DNA of 64,000 nt from Balneola sp. MJW-20. GTDB lineage: Bacteria; Bacteroidota; Rhodothermia; Balneolales; Balneolaceae. Within the stretch, counting starts at the first letter, position 1. Each line of letters starts with the position of its first letter. Position numbers and translations under genes: made by a program. The DNA lies in NCBI RefSeq assembly GCF_040811775.1, contig NZ_JBFNXW010000001.1, positions 62,001-126,000 of the forward strand, written 5' to 3'. The notes under the pieces are model-generated. The model saw only the letters and a list, made by a program, of their open reading frames with translations, was not told the origin of the DNA and ran no database searches. Shown here in pieces: positions 17,167-26,340 of the stretch.

Positions 17167-19632
17167 GTGTCGATAAAAAGAAACAGTATTCTTATTGCAT
17201 TCATTATTATTGGAATAAGTCTCTTCTCCCCAACATTATACGCACAGGACACTCTGCAGATCACAGATCCTACTCAGCTTACCCCGCAGGAGTATACTAT
17301 TCAGGAAGTGGAGATTCGTGGCAATGAATTTACAAGAGACCAGTTTATCATTAATGCAAGCTCACTGAGTGAGGGGTCTTCGATAACGTACCCCGGCGAG
17401 GATATACAGGATGCCCTCAGAAGACTGTTCCGATCAGGTTTATTTTCGGATGTTAAGATCTACATTAAATCACGGACCGCTACAACAATCAGCCTGATCA
17501 TTGAGGTGGTAGAGCAACCCAGGATATTTGAATATAAGCTGGAGGGAATAAAGAGATCCCAGCGAAGAGATCTCAAAGAGTTGATAACACTCATTCCGGG
17601 AGTGGCAGTAACTGAATCTAATACCGGCCAGGCTATTAATACTATCAAGCGCTTCTACAAAAATAAGGGATACTGGAATACCAGTGTCACGACCCGGACA
17701 GAACAGGTTGCAGATGCTGCCGGTAATCGTGTGAACCTGATATTCGATATTGACGCTGGGCAGAGGCTTGAGGTCAAGGATATTGTATTTAACGGCAATG
17801 AGAAAGTATCCGACCGAAAACTTCGAAAGAAGATGAAACCGCTTAAAGAAGACGCTTGGTGGAAGATCTTTGGAAAAAAAGTTTTTAAAGAAGAAGACTT
17901 CATAGAGGGTAAGGATAATATCATCCAGCTTTACAGAAATGACGGCTTCATTGATGCCAGGATCACCAGTGATTCTGTTTATACCTATAACTGGAAGGGG
18001 GATAAAACCGGTATTAAAGTAGTAGTTAATATCGCAGAAGGCCCTCAGTATAAGGTGAGAAATATCACCTGGGACGGTAACACAGTATATTCTGACGAAG
18101 TACTCACCACAACGCTGGGATTTGAAAAAGGTGATATATTCAATCAGGAGCAATTTGATACCCGTACCAGTTTTAGCATAGATGGAACAGACGTTCCAGG
18201 GCTTTACCAGAATATTGGATATCTCTTCTTCCAGTTATTTCCTGAGATCCAGAAAGTAGCAGAAGACTCCATAGATATTCACTTCGAGATATTTGAAGAT
18301 GAGATCGCAACTATAAAAGAAGTGTCCTTCTCCGGCAATACCAGAACTCACGATGATGTAGTGCGAAGAACACTAAGAACAATACCGGGGACCACATACA
18401 GCAGGGATGCAATGGTCAGAACGGTGAGGGAATTAAGCACCCTTGGTTTCTTTGATCCTCAGAGTATCCAGCCGATCCCAAATGCAAATCCTCAGGATAA
18501 AACAGTTGATATTCAGTATACCCTGGATGAGTCTCAAAGTACTTCCAATTTTGAATTTTCCGGAGGTTATGGAGGCCGGGGTATTGGTGCGATCGTTTCG
18601 GCCAGGATCAATTTTAATAACTTCTCAGCACAGCGATTGTTCGAGAAAGGAGCATGGACCCCGGTTCCGACAGGCGATGGACAACAGTTGTCCTTAGGTG
18701 TGCAGGTGACCGGTACCGGTTATCAGAGTTATTCTTTTGGTTTTGTGGAGCCGTGGTTCCGTGGCAAACCAACTTCATTGGGGGTAAATCTATCTTATAA
18801 CCTGTTGAATTTCAGAGGATCCACTGAGAGAAATGAGCTCTTTTCCGCCAACCTGTCAATCGGTAAGCGGTTAAGATGGCCGGATGATTATTTCCGTGAG
18901 CAGACCGTGATCGGTTATCAGCTTTATAATGTACAGGGGAATCAGTCGTTCCTGGCCGAAGGAACTTCTTCTCTTTTTACGGTAGAGCAGGTCATTGAGA
19001 GAAACTCACTGGATAATCTGATATCCCCGAATCAGGGTTCGAAGATCACATTATCCGGAGAGGTAGCTATCCCGTTCCCTGGCTTCTCCGAATATTATAA
19101 GATCAAGACCAGTTATCAGCATCACTTTCCTCTCGTTCAGAAACTGGTGCTTACCAGCACAGCTTCGTATGGTTACATAGGATACTTTACCAAGGATAAG
19201 CGATCAGATCTTCAGCGCTTCCTGGTTGGTGGTACGCCACTGCAGCAGCGCCAGGCCTTCCTGTACGATAATATTGACCTGAGAGGGTATCCCGGCGGGC
19301 TAGGTAACAGTATTGCCCCCTTTGTAGACGGAGAACAGGTAGGTGGACGACTGTACAATAAATATTCACTGGAACTTCGTTACCCTGCAGTAAGTACCGA
19401 GCAGTTGCAATTAATACCCTATCTTTTTCTGGATGCCGGAAATGCGTTCCTTGATTTTGATACCTTTGATCCCTTTAACGTAAAAAGATCCGCAGGATTC
19501 GGATCAAGGATCTATCTACCAATCCTTGGACTGGTCGACTTAAGTTATGGTTACCGTTTCGACGGTGTGCGTGGTACCGGAGTTGAAGCAGGGGCCTGGG
19601 AATTCTTATTTAATATCGGAGCACCGTTTTAA
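17167..19632 (+). CDS. bamA: Outer membrane protein assembly factor BamA
   Basis: Essential Omp85 protein that inserts beta-barrels into the outer membrane. Signal peptide (residues 1-26, ending LYAQ). POTRA repeats fill about residues 40-430, with typical starts IQEVEIRGNEF, FEYKLEGIKR, VKDIVFNGNEKV, VRNITWDGNTV and IKEVSFSGNTR (five visible). A C-terminal 16-strand barrel follows (about 450-821) with a VGGTPLQQR / LRGYPGG region (the VRGF/Y-like loop) and a terminal Phe. GTG start at 17167. The stop overlaps the ATG of the first Skp gene (TAATG), so chaperones and assembly factor are translated together. Confidence 0.95.
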   Translation: MSIKRNSILIAFIIIGISLFSPTLYAQDTLQITDPTQLTPQEYTIQEVEIRGNEFTRDQFIINASSLSEGSSITYPGEDIQDALRRLFRSGLFSDVKIYIKSRTATTISLIIEVVEQPRIFEYKLEGIKRSQRRDLKELITLIPGVAVTESNTGQAINTIKRFYKNKGYWNTSVTTRTEQVADAAGNRVNLIFDIDAGQRLEVKDIVFNGNEKVSDRKLRKKMKPLKEDAWWKIFGKKVFKEEDFIEGKDNIIQLYRNDGFIDARITSDSVYTYNWKGDKTGIKVVVNIAEGPQYKVRNITWDGNTVYSDEVLTTTLGFEKGDIFNQEQFDTRTSFSIDGTDVPGLYQNIGYLFFQLFPEIQKVAEDSIDIHFEIFEDEIATIKEVSFSGNTRTHDDVVRRTLRTIPGTTYSRDAMVRTVRELSTLGFFDPQSIQPIPNANPQDKTVDIQYTLDESQSTSNFEFSGGYGGRGIGAIVSARINFNNFSAQRLFEKGAWTPVPTGDGQQLSLGVQVTGTGYQSYSFGFVEPWFRGKPTSLGVNLSYNLLNFRGSTERNELFSANLSIGKRLRWPDDYFREQTVIGYQLYNVQGNQSFLAEGTSSLFTVEQVIERNSLDNLISPNQGSKITLSGEVAIPFPGFSEYYKIKTSYQHHFPLVQKLVLTSTASYGYIGYFTKDKRSDLQRFLVGGTPLQQRQAFLYDNIDLRGYPGGLGNSIAPFVDGEQVGGRLYNKYSLELRYPAVSTEQLQLIPYLFLDAGNAFLDFDTFDPFNVKRSAGFGSRIYLPILGLVDLSYGYRFDGVRGTGVEAGAWEFLFNIGAPF

Positions 19633-20180
19633 TGAATATTTTGAGATCTGCTATAATATTTGGGTTACTTCTGCTGTTAACAGCGGGAACCGGACTTAAA
19701 GCTCAGGATCAAAAGTTAGGTTACTTTGAGTCTGAATTTATTCTGGGGCAGATTCCTGAGTATGAGGGAATTCAGCAGCAATTAAAATTACTGAGCGACG
19801 GTTGGAAAGAAGAACTCGAGTCTATGGAACGGGAGATCACATTACTGGAAGAAGATTTTGCAGCTAAAGAGATCCTGTATACGGATGAGGTGAGAGCGCA
19901 GCGTAGTAATGAGATACAGCAAATGAAAAGACAAAGGGATCAGTATATGGCGCAGAAATTTGGTCCTGAAGGTGAATATTTTACCCGTCAGAGAGATCTG
20001 CTGGAACCACTTCAGCGAAGAGTGTTCGGGGCCGTACGTACCGTTGCTCAGCGACAGGGATTTGACATGGTTTTTGATCGCTCCGGGGATATCTACATGG
20101 TATATGCAAGGAGCGAATGGAATTTAAACGAAGATATACTCAGAGAACTGGGTATAGAAATTGATGAAGGTCAAAATTAA
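19632..20180 (+). CDS. OmpH/Skp-family periplasmic chaperone, paralogue 1
   Basis: Skp-like proteins are jellyfish-shaped trimers that hold unfolded outer-membrane proteins on the way to BamA. Signal peptide ending LKAQ (about residue 25), then a short beta start (KLGYFESEFILGQIPEY), a long charged coiled coil (about 45-120) and a C-terminal beta/helix (FDMVFDRSGDIYMVY). 182 residues. It departs most from its two neighbours: its coiled coil is more charged and it lacks the YxNPxxVL start. Overlaps the bamA stop by one base; paralogue 2 starts six bases after its stop. Confidence 0.88.
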   Translation: MNILRSAIIFGLLLLLTAGTGLKAQDQKLGYFESEFILGQIPEYEGIQQQLKLLSDGWKEELESMEREITLLEEDFAAKEILYTDEVRAQRSNEIQQMKRQRDQYMAQKFGPEGEYFTRQRDLLEPLQRRVFGAVRTVAQRQGFDMVFDRSGDIYMVYARSEWNLNEDILRELGIEIDEGQN

Positions 20181-20186
20181 ACGATT

Positions 20187-20711
20187 ATGCTAAAGAAGAT
20201 AATTTTATCAGCAGCAGCCGTATGTATCAGTCTTAGTGCACAGGCACAATTGAAGATAGGCTATACCAATCCTATCAGAATATTGTCACAAATGCCAGAA
20301 GTGGACGAAGTAGATAAAGAGATACAGGAACTGGTTACAGCCCGAGATTATGAGCTTACCACAAAGGCAGGTCAGATCGAAAAGCAATTTGCAGAGTTTG
20401 AAAGGAATCGGGCCGGTATGACTGAATCTCGTCAGAAGGTGATTATGGAAAGTCTGATGCAAACAAACCAGGCATTCGAAGAAGAACGACAGAATTATAT
20501 GGCGGAAGTTCGTCAGAAAAGAAATGATCTGATGGAACCGGTGCTGGACAAATTAGATGCCGCCATTAAGCAGGCATCTCAGGAACTCGGACTGGACCTA
20601 GTATTAAATGAAGGAACTACTAACGGGGACCTCATTGTCTTCTTTGCAGCCAGCGAAAAAATGGATATTACAGACAAGGTCGTAGAAATTTTAAACAGAG
20701 CAGAAAACTAG
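20187..20711 (+). CDS. OmpH/Skp-family periplasmic chaperone, paralogue 2
   Basis: 174 residues: signal peptide (IILSAAAVCISLSAQAQ), the family start LKIGYTNPIRILSQMPEV, a helical tentacle region (about 45-120) rich in Glu/Arg/Gln, and the C-terminal LDLVLNEGTTNGDLIVFF strand set. Same architecture as the next gene, with which it shares the YxNPxxxLxxMPE start and the N-G-D-L-I segment. Middle gene of a three-Skp cassette directly after bamA (six-base gaps on both sides). Client outer-membrane proteins cannot be guessed from sequence. Confidence 0.9.
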   Translation: MLKKIILSAAAVCISLSAQAQLKIGYTNPIRILSQMPEVDEVDKEIQELVTARDYELTTKAGQIEKQFAEFERNRAGMTESRQKVIMESLMQTNQAFEEERQNYMAEVRQKRNDLMEPVLDKLDAAIKQASQELGLDLVLNEGTTNGDLIVFFAASEKMDITDKVVEILNRAEN

Positions 20712-20717
20712 ATCAAT

Positions 20718-21260
20718 ATGAAAAGATTAAGCACTCTTTTACTTACGGCACTATTTGGTATTCTATTACTGAATCATGCCTCCGCACAGGAAACCCTCAC
20801 CATTGGATACGTAAATCCTCAGGCAGTACTTGCAAAAATGCCTGAAACTCAGGCGATCCAGCAGCAACTGAGAAATCTTTCAGAGAAGAAAGAGGCAGAA
20901 CTCCGATCAATGAGTGATAGTTTTCAGAATGAGCTCACTCGTTTTGAACAACGTTCCAGTGTGATCACAGAGGATGCACGCAGAAACGAAGAAGAAAGAC
21001 TTGCTCAGATGGAACAGGATCTGGTTCAGGCTCAGCAAAATGCCCAGGCTGAAGTGCAGCAGAAGAGACAGGAATTACTGGGGCCACTTTTTCAGCAAAT
21101 TGGTGATGCCATTGATGCAGTAGCGGCACGTAAAGGACTCTCATACGTGCTCAACACGACTACATCAAATGGTGATCTGATCATTTTATATGCGTCTGAA
21201 GAGTTTCAGCAAAAATATGACATTACCATGGCAGTAATGGAAGAGCTCGGAGTATACTGA
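20718..21260 (+). CDS. OmpH/Skp-family periplasmic chaperone, paralogue 3
   Basis: 180 residues with a signal peptide (LLTALFGILLLNHASAQ), LTIGYVNPQAVLAKMPET, a Gln/Glu-rich coiled coil (QQLRNLSEKKEAELRSM, then AQQNAQAEVQQKRQE) and a C-terminal SYVLNTTTSNGDLIILY segment. It most resembles the separate Skp gene at 51766 in its Gln-rich helices. Last gene of the bamA unit; a strong terminator begins 18 bases after the stop. Periplasmic outer-membrane-protein chaperone by family. Confidence 0.9.
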   Translation: MKRLSTLLLTALFGILLLNHASAQETLTIGYVNPQAVLAKMPETQAIQQQLRNLSEKKEAELRSMSDSFQNELTRFEQRSSVITEDARRNEEERLAQMEQDLVQAQQNAQAEVQQKRQELLGPLFQQIGDAIDAVAARKGLSYVLNTTTSNGDLIILYASEEFQQKYDITMAVMEELGVY

Positions 21261-21277
21261 TCGATCTATTTTTCTGG

Positions 21278-21315
21278 AAAAAAGGTCCTCATCATTGATG
21301 CGGGCCTTTTTTATT
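21278..21315. terminator. Rho-independent terminator after the bamA-skp unit
   Basis: AAAAAAGGTC pairs with GGCCTTTTTT (one T-G wobble) around a loop that contains a short inner ATCA/TGAT hairpin, followed by TTATT. The A tract on the left gives a T tract on the other strand, so it can also end transcription from the convergent VWA gene. Confidence 0.85.
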
Positions 21316-21325
21316 ACATAGAAAG

Positions 21326-21366
21326 TCTGTGGTGTCAGTTTCAATTTTCCTGACAAAAACCACAGA
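21326..21366. other. Interrupted stem-loop between convergent genes
   Basis: TCTGTGGT pairs with ACCACAGA (8 bp) and inside it GTCAG pairs with CTGAC (5 bp), with an AAAA bulge. It lies just beyond the stop of the minus-strand VWA gene. There is no T tract directly after it, so it is more likely a 3'-end stabilising hairpin than a terminator. Confidence 0.45.
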
Positions 21367-21372
21367 AGTTAT

Positions 21373-22485
21373 CTATTTAACGTGCTTTCTTCTGTTCTCT
21401 ATGTAATCCTCGAAGATATATCCGCCCAGGTTATCCAGGGATGCAAAATAGGCCCTTCCTTTATTAGCTTCGGTCATTTCACGAACAAAACTCTGTAAGT
21501 AAGGATCCTGAGCGATCATAAATGTGGTAATGGATATCTTATCGCGACGGCATTTTACGGCTTCGTCCAGAACTTTATTTATAATCTTACGGTCCAGTCC
21601 GAAACTGTTCTTATATAGCCTGCCGTTCTCAAACATTGCTGATGGTTTCCCGTCCGTGATCATAAAGATCTGCTTGTTTGCATATTTTTTTCGCTGCAAA
21701 ATATGACGGGCAAGTTCCAGTGCCTGTTTAGTATTCGTATGGTAAGGGCCGACTTTGAGATATGGCAGGTCCTCAACGGTGATCTGCCATGCCTCGTTGC
21801 CAAATGCTACGATATCCAGGGAGTCTTTGGCATAATTATTCATGATAAGTTCAGAAAGGGCCATTGCTACTTTTTTGGCAGGGGTAATTCTGTCTTCACC
21901 ATATAGGATCATGGAATGGCTCAGGTCGATCAATAATACCGTTGCCTGGGAAGTGTAATGATCGGTATCGTAGACCTGAAGATCATCCTCATTAAGTTCC
22001 ATGTTATCAATGCTGCTGTGGTTCAGCATATTCAGCATGGTTCCTACGCTGTCGATCTGACTCAGGTCGTCGCCCTGAATCCATTTTCGTACTTCAGGCT
22101 GTCGTTCGAGTCCTTTACCGGAAAAATTGGTTTTGTGTGATCCCGTACCCCCTTTATTCAGATGGCGAAAAATCTCTTTCAGCGATTTCTGGCGAAGACT
22201 TCTCTCAGTTTTACGGGTTATGACCATCGAGTTACTTTGGTCATCCATCTCGATATAACCGCGATCTCTCAGGTCATCTATGAAATCGCCCATAGAATAA
22301 CCGTCTTCGAACTGACCGGTGATATCGTACTCTTTATCCAGTTCGGTAAGCCATCTTAAAGCCTGACTCACTTCTCCGCTTGATATGGTGAGAAGCTGCT
22401 GAAACAGATCCCATAAAACATCAAAAGGAATTTTCCCTTGTTGATCAGCGTACCGGTCATCCCACTCAAAATATCTGTAGTACAT
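21373..22485 (-). CDS. Von Willebrand factor A (VWA) domain protein
   Basis: 370 residues, no signal peptide. The N-terminal half (1-170) is a charged helical region, and the C-terminal half is a VWA domain with a complete metal site: LLIDLSHSM (DxSxS, about residue 187), a Thr in the TNTKQAL loop, and MITDGKPSA. Such cytosolic VWA proteins usually work with a MoxR/RavA-type AAA+ ATPase encoded next door. None is adjacent here: neighbours are rnhB (divergent) and the Skp genes (convergent). It may partner with an ATPase elsewhere. Specific function is unknown. Confidence 0.85.
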   Translation of the reverse strand: MYYRYFEWDDRYADQQGKIPFDVLWDLFQQLLTISSGEVSQALRWLTELDKEYDITGQFEDGYSMGDFIDDLRDRGYIEMDDQSNSMVITRKTERSLRQKSLKEIFRHLNKGGTGSHKTNFSGKGLERQPEVRKWIQGDDLSQIDSVGTMLNMLNHSSIDNMELNEDDLQVYDTDHYTSQATVLLIDLSHSMILYGEDRITPAKKVAMALSELIMNNYAKDSLDIVAFGNEAWQITVEDLPYLKVGPYHTNTKQALELARHILQRKKYANKQIFMITDGKPSAMFENGRLYKNSFGLDRKIINKVLDEAVKCRRDKISITTFMIAQDPYLQSFVREMTEANKGRAYFASLDNLGGYIFEDYIENRRKHVK

Positions 22486-22564
22486 ATGTCAGCCTTTTTT
22501 ATACGAAATACTTAAGTTGGCATAACAGTTCCAACTAATTAATAAACTGCAAAGAAACAGGGTT

Positions 22565-23194
22565 TTGTTACAGAATAAAGATCGGCTTCATTTTGAGAGA
22601 AAATTGTGGTCTGAAGGCTTTAAAAGAGTTATGGGACTGGATGAGGTTGGAAGAGGATGTTTGGCAGGCCCGGTAGTTGCTGCCGGAGTGATCATCACAT
22701 CTGATTCCCCACTGAATACGGTGCACGAAATCCAGGACAGTAAGGCGATCAAAGAGAGTATCAGGGTGGAGCTTGCTGAAGAAATTAAAGCAAAAGCTGA
22801 ATTCTGGACGATAAAACATTGCAGTATCAACGAGATCGATGATCTGAATATACTTTGGGCCTCTATTCGGGCGATGGAAAAATGTGTTGAGGAGAAGGGT
22901 GCCGCCCCGGATTATTTACTGGTTGACGGTAACCGGTTCTCACCATCGCTGATACCTCACAGTTGCCTGGTTAAAGGTGATGATCGTTCACAAAGTATTG
23001 CGGCAGCATCAATACTGGCAAAGGTAGAGCGGGATCAACTCATGAAGAATCTACATGAAAAATATCCGGAGTTTGGGTGGGATTCTAATGTAGGTTATCC
23101 CACAGTTCAGCACAGAAATGCACTTAAAGATCATGGGATTACTCCTCATCACAGGAAGAGTTTTAAGCTGGGTACGGATAAAAGCTACAAATAA
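22565..23194 (+). CDS. rnhB: Ribonuclease HII
   Basis: Removes ribonucleotides and RNA primers from RNA-DNA hybrids. Family motifs: GLDEVGRGCLAGPVVAAGV (catalytic DE), IQDSKAIKES, LLVDGNRF and SIAAASILAKVERD, with the fourth acidic residue in that last block. 209 residues. The start is taken as the TTG at 22565, because the next Met is inside the motif (MGLDEVG) and the family normally has about 20 residues before it. It lies between divergent VWA and convergent rodA genes; only two bases separate its stop from the rodA stop region. Confidence 0.94.
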   Translation: MLQNKDRLHFERKLWSEGFKRVMGLDEVGRGCLAGPVVAAGVIITSDSPLNTVHEIQDSKAIKESIRVELAEEIKAKAEFWTIKHCSINEIDDLNILWASIRAMEKCVEEKGAAPDYLLVDGNRFSPSLIPHSCLVKGDDRSQSIAAASILAKVERDQLMKNLHEKYPEFGWDSNVGYPTVQHRNALKDHGITPHHRKSFKLGTDKSYK

Positions 23195-23195
23195 T

Positions 23196-24446
23196 CTATC
23201 GATAGATGGAGAAGTCCCTTTTATAGAAATCCATATTCAGACAAATAGCCAGCATGATCGTATTTGTCAGAAATGCGGAACCACCAGAACTAATGAAGGG
23301 TAGGGGAATTCCGATTACCGGAAGAAGCCCGGTAGCACTGCCGATGTTCACAAAAAAGTGAATAAAAAACACCGAGGTTATACTCACAGTTACCAGCTGA
23401 GCAAAGGGATGTTTATGACTCCCTGCCATATTTAAGAGTCGGGTGAACAAGAAGATAAAGGTTATGATAACCAGTCCAGCCCCAAGAAAACCAAATTCTT
23501 CCCCGATCACACAGAAGATAAAGTCAGTCCATTGTTCCGGCAGGAACTTAAGCTGAGTTTGTGTTCCCTGCATAAATCCTTTTCCGGAAAGCCCTCCCGA
23601 TCCGATAGCGATCTTGGCCTGAATCACATTCCAGCCAGCACCGCTCGGGTCATACGATGGATCAGTAAATGCAAAAATTCTGGCAACCTGATGAGGTTTT
23701 AGGATCTGAGTTAAGGCCAATTGAATTCCAGCCAGAGTAACAAGGCCGGTTACGAATGATGTGACGATTAACCAGACCCGCTTTTGAATGAAGAAGATCA
23801 GTGCGGATAGTATAAAGACTGCTATAAGTCCCCACACCCAGCTGAAAACAGATAGATAAACGATAATGGCAGGGGAAATCATGAACAATGATACTCCGTA
23901 TGGTAAACCTGACCAGAATAACATGACCGGGATCAGTGCCAGAAATACCAGGGTGGTCCCAAGATCATTTTGCAGTAATACCAGGGTTGCCGGCACCAGG
24001 ATCAGAAGTACTGCCGTCAGAGCTGCACGTATATTCTCAGCAGATATGTCTCTGCGGCTGGTAAGATAATTTGCTGTGGCCAGTATGGTAGCGATCTTCA
24101 TGATTTCGGAGCTCTGAAATGAAAAAGGTCCGAACCGTAGCCAGCTCTTTGCTCCATTGATTTCCGAACCAAAAAACAGCGTAAATATCATAAGGATAAT
24201 ACCGATCCCATAAAGCAGGTAAGAGCCTTGTATAAATGATCTAGGAGAGATCCATTGGAGTCCTATTAAAAAAATGAGACCGAGTATCCTGAATATGACC
24301 TGATTCCTGAAAATAGGGCGGGTGAATTCGGATAAAAATTCAGAAACTGGACCCTGAGTGGCAGAATAGATAGCAAGCAAACCGATGGTAGCCAGGATTA
24401 CCCAGCATAACACTACGGACCAGCTGAATTCTCTTATGTTATTCAC
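23196..24446 (-). CDS. rodA: Rod-shape peptidoglycan glycosyltransferase RodA (SEDS)
   Basis: SEDS-family glycan-strand polymerase that works with the class B PBP2 in cell elongation. 416 residues with about ten membrane helices. SEDS signatures: GSEINGAKSWLRFG, QNDLGTTLVFLAL, GSGGLSGKGFMQGTQTQLKFLPE, QWTDFIFCVIGEEFGFLGA and the C-terminal PVIGIPLPFISSGGSA. GTG start at 24446 overlapping the end of mrdA by eight bases, so the two partners are translationally coupled. Last gene of the mreBCD-mrdA-rodA run. Confidence 0.95.
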   Translation of the reverse strand: MNNIREFSWSVVLCWVILATIGLLAIYSATQGPVSEFLSEFTRPIFRNQVIFRILGLIFLIGLQWISPRSFIQGSYLLYGIGIILMIFTLFFGSEINGAKSWLRFGPFSFQSSEIMKIATILATANYLTSRRDISAENIRAALTAVLLILVPATLVLLQNDLGTTLVFLALIPVMLFWSGLPYGVSLFMISPAIIVYLSVFSWVWGLIAVFILSALIFFIQKRVWLIVTSFVTGLVTLAGIQLALTQILKPHQVARIFAFTDPSYDPSGAGWNVIQAKIAIGSGGLSGKGFMQGTQTQLKFLPEQWTDFIFCVIGEEFGFLGAGLVIITFIFLFTRLLNMAGSHKHPFAQLVTVSITSVFFIHFFVNIGSATGLLPVIGIPLPFISSGGSAFLTNTIMLAICLNMDFYKRDFSIYR

Positions 24447-26328
24447 CGGATTCTGCCTCGTTTACACTTTGCGTTTCGTTTTCAGTTTCAACAGCCGGTT
24501 GATCTTCTTCATCTCTGGCATCAGGATCAAAATTTAAGGCATAATTCAGAACATAGGGGCGTGTAACCTCACCCAGAATGAACTTCTCAAGAACCAGCGA
24601 AGCAATGGGGGCTGCAGAAACTGAGGCAAAACCAGCATTTTCAATAAATGCAGTTACCACGATCTGAGGGTCATCCATCGGAGCAAAGCAGGTAAACCAA
24701 CCATGATCTTTACCCAGAGGGTTCTGTGCGGTCCCGGTTTTGCCTGCTATGACGATATCCGGATGGTTGGCATACCATCTACCGCTTCCTTCAAGTACTA
24801 CGCCTCTCATTCCCTTTTTGACAGGCTCGAGGTATTCGGGCTGAACCCATTCGATCTTTTCAGCATCCGGCTTATAAGTTTCTATCGATCCGTCTGCCTT
24901 TTGAAAAGACTGTATCAGATGGGGTTGTACTCGATAACCGCCATTTGCAATTGCGCTGGTCATCTGTGCGATCTGTAACGGGGAGGCTGCCAGGTATCCC
25001 TGACCTATACCCAGGTTGATCACATCTCCAAGTCCCCAGCGGCGTACGCCAAAGCGATTATTCATCACTGAGCTGTCTGGAAGTATTCCCCGGTTTACAT
25101 TCGGGAGATCGATCGAGGGCGGGACTCCAAGTCCGAAGTCGTTTGCCAGTTTACTCCATTCATTTAGCTTGCCCTGCATTGCGATCTTATCCATCATGGA
25201 AAAGAAAAAGGTGTTACTGGAGAAGGTTATAGCTTTGGCCAGATCATAGTCACCTGGTTCGGCCAGATCTTTATAAGCACGCCCTCGGATATATGCACCG
25301 CTATTGTAGATCTCCGTTTCCGGGGTGATAATACCCAGGTGAAGGCCAATTAGTCCCATCAGAGGTTTAAAGGTGGATCCGGGTGGCTGCTGGCTTTGAA
25401 TCGCACGATTATATAATGGTTTTGTCGAATCGGTATTGATATCAACCCAGTAATCCTGATCCAGGCGGCCTGCAAGGCGGTCTAAATCAAATCCGGGGGA
25501 ACTTACCAGACTGAGAATCGCTCCTGTTCTGGGGTCCATGGCTACAACAGCACCTCTTTTCCCTTCCATGAGTTGTTCTGCGAAAAGCTGTAAATCCGCA
25601 TCAAGTGTTGTGATCAGGTCACTTCCCTGAGTAGGAGACTGATCGATCTTATCATCTTCAAAATTTCCCAGTGCCTGTCCCAGGGCATTCACTTTTATGT
25701 ATTCGACTCCAAGTTCTCCGCGAAGCTGTTCTTCATAGATCATTTCGATACCGCTCTTGCCGATCTTATCACCCAGCCTGAGACCGGAATTCTGTTCATA
25801 CTCACGCTGATTAGCTTCCCGAAGATAACCCAGGACATGTGCTGCTCTCATTTCAGTAGGGTAGTGTCGCTTACTTTCGATCAGATGACCTATACCGGGC
25901 AGTTGCCAGAGATTTTCCTCAATCTTGGAAAATATCCGGAAATCAACATCAGTAAATAAGCGGGACGAACGATGCCATGAGTAACGCTGCGCCTCAGTGA
26001 TCTTGGCATTTACCAGGCTGTCGGGTTGTTCAAGAAGGTCGGCAAGAAGTCCGATATTCTTTTCTTTAAAATTGGCCGGGGTAACCGTTATTGTATAGAT
26101 GGGCTCATTGTCTACGATCAGCACTCCGTTGCGGTCATAGATCAGTCCCCGTGCGGCGTCAACATATTCCTGTCTAACTGAATTCTCTTCTCCAAGGGCT
26201 GCGTAGTTGTCGTACTCGACCACCTGCAGATAAAAAACCCTGCTTAGCACAACCACAGCCAGTCCCAGGATGATTACCTGCAGAGCTCTGATGGATGTCT
26301 TTGTGCGTTGAGTATTGCCTGATCTCAT
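24439..26328 (-). CDS. mrdA: Penicillin-binding protein 2 (elongation transpeptidase)
   Basis: Class B PBP that cross-links new peptidoglycan in the elongasome. One N-terminal membrane helix (about 16-32), a PBP dimerisation/pedestal domain (about 55-210), and the transpeptidase domain with SxxK in PPGSTFKPL (about residue 316), the SSN-type motif in FSSNTFFFS and the KTG triad in AGKTGTAQ (about 528). 629 residues, normal. A disordered acidic tail (EEDQPAVETENET...) follows the domain. Lies 12 bases after mreD and overlaps rodA. Confidence 0.95.
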   Translation of the reverse strand: MRSGNTQRTKTSIRALQVIILGLAVVVLSRVFYLQVVEYDNYAALGEENSVRQEYVDAARGLIYDRNGVLIVDNEPIYTITVTPANFKEKNIGLLADLLEQPDSLVNAKITEAQRYSWHRSSRLFTDVDFRIFSKIEENLWQLPGIGHLIESKRHYPTEMRAAHVLGYLREANQREYEQNSGLRLGDKIGKSGIEMIYEEQLRGELGVEYIKVNALGQALGNFEDDKIDQSPTQGSDLITTLDADLQLFAEQLMEGKRGAVVAMDPRTGAILSLVSSPGFDLDRLAGRLDQDYWVDINTDSTKPLYNRAIQSQQPPGSTFKPLMGLIGLHLGIITPETEIYNSGAYIRGRAYKDLAEPGDYDLAKAITFSSNTFFFSMMDKIAMQGKLNEWSKLANDFGLGVPPSIDLPNVNRGILPDSSVMNNRFGVRRWGLGDVINLGIGQGYLAASPLQIAQMTSAIANGGYRVQPHLIQSFQKADGSIETYKPDAEKIEWVQPEYLEPVKKGMRGVVLEGSGRWYANHPDIVIAGKTGTAQNPLGKDHGWFTCFAPMDDPQIVVTAFIENAGFASVSAAPIASLVLEKFILGEVTRPYVLNYALNFDPDARDEEDQPAVETENETQSVNEAESGE

Positions 26329-26340
26329 GACGATTTTCTT

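Noticed and set aside
17470..18153. Long open frame antisense to bamA
   Set aside because: It mirrors the POTRA-coding strand, has no family-like motifs and no ribosome-binding site; bamA is unambiguous here.
22485..22565. 6-bp inverted repeat AGTTGG/CCAACT between the VWA gene and rnhB as an operator
   Set aside because: Short and imperfect; easily expected by chance.
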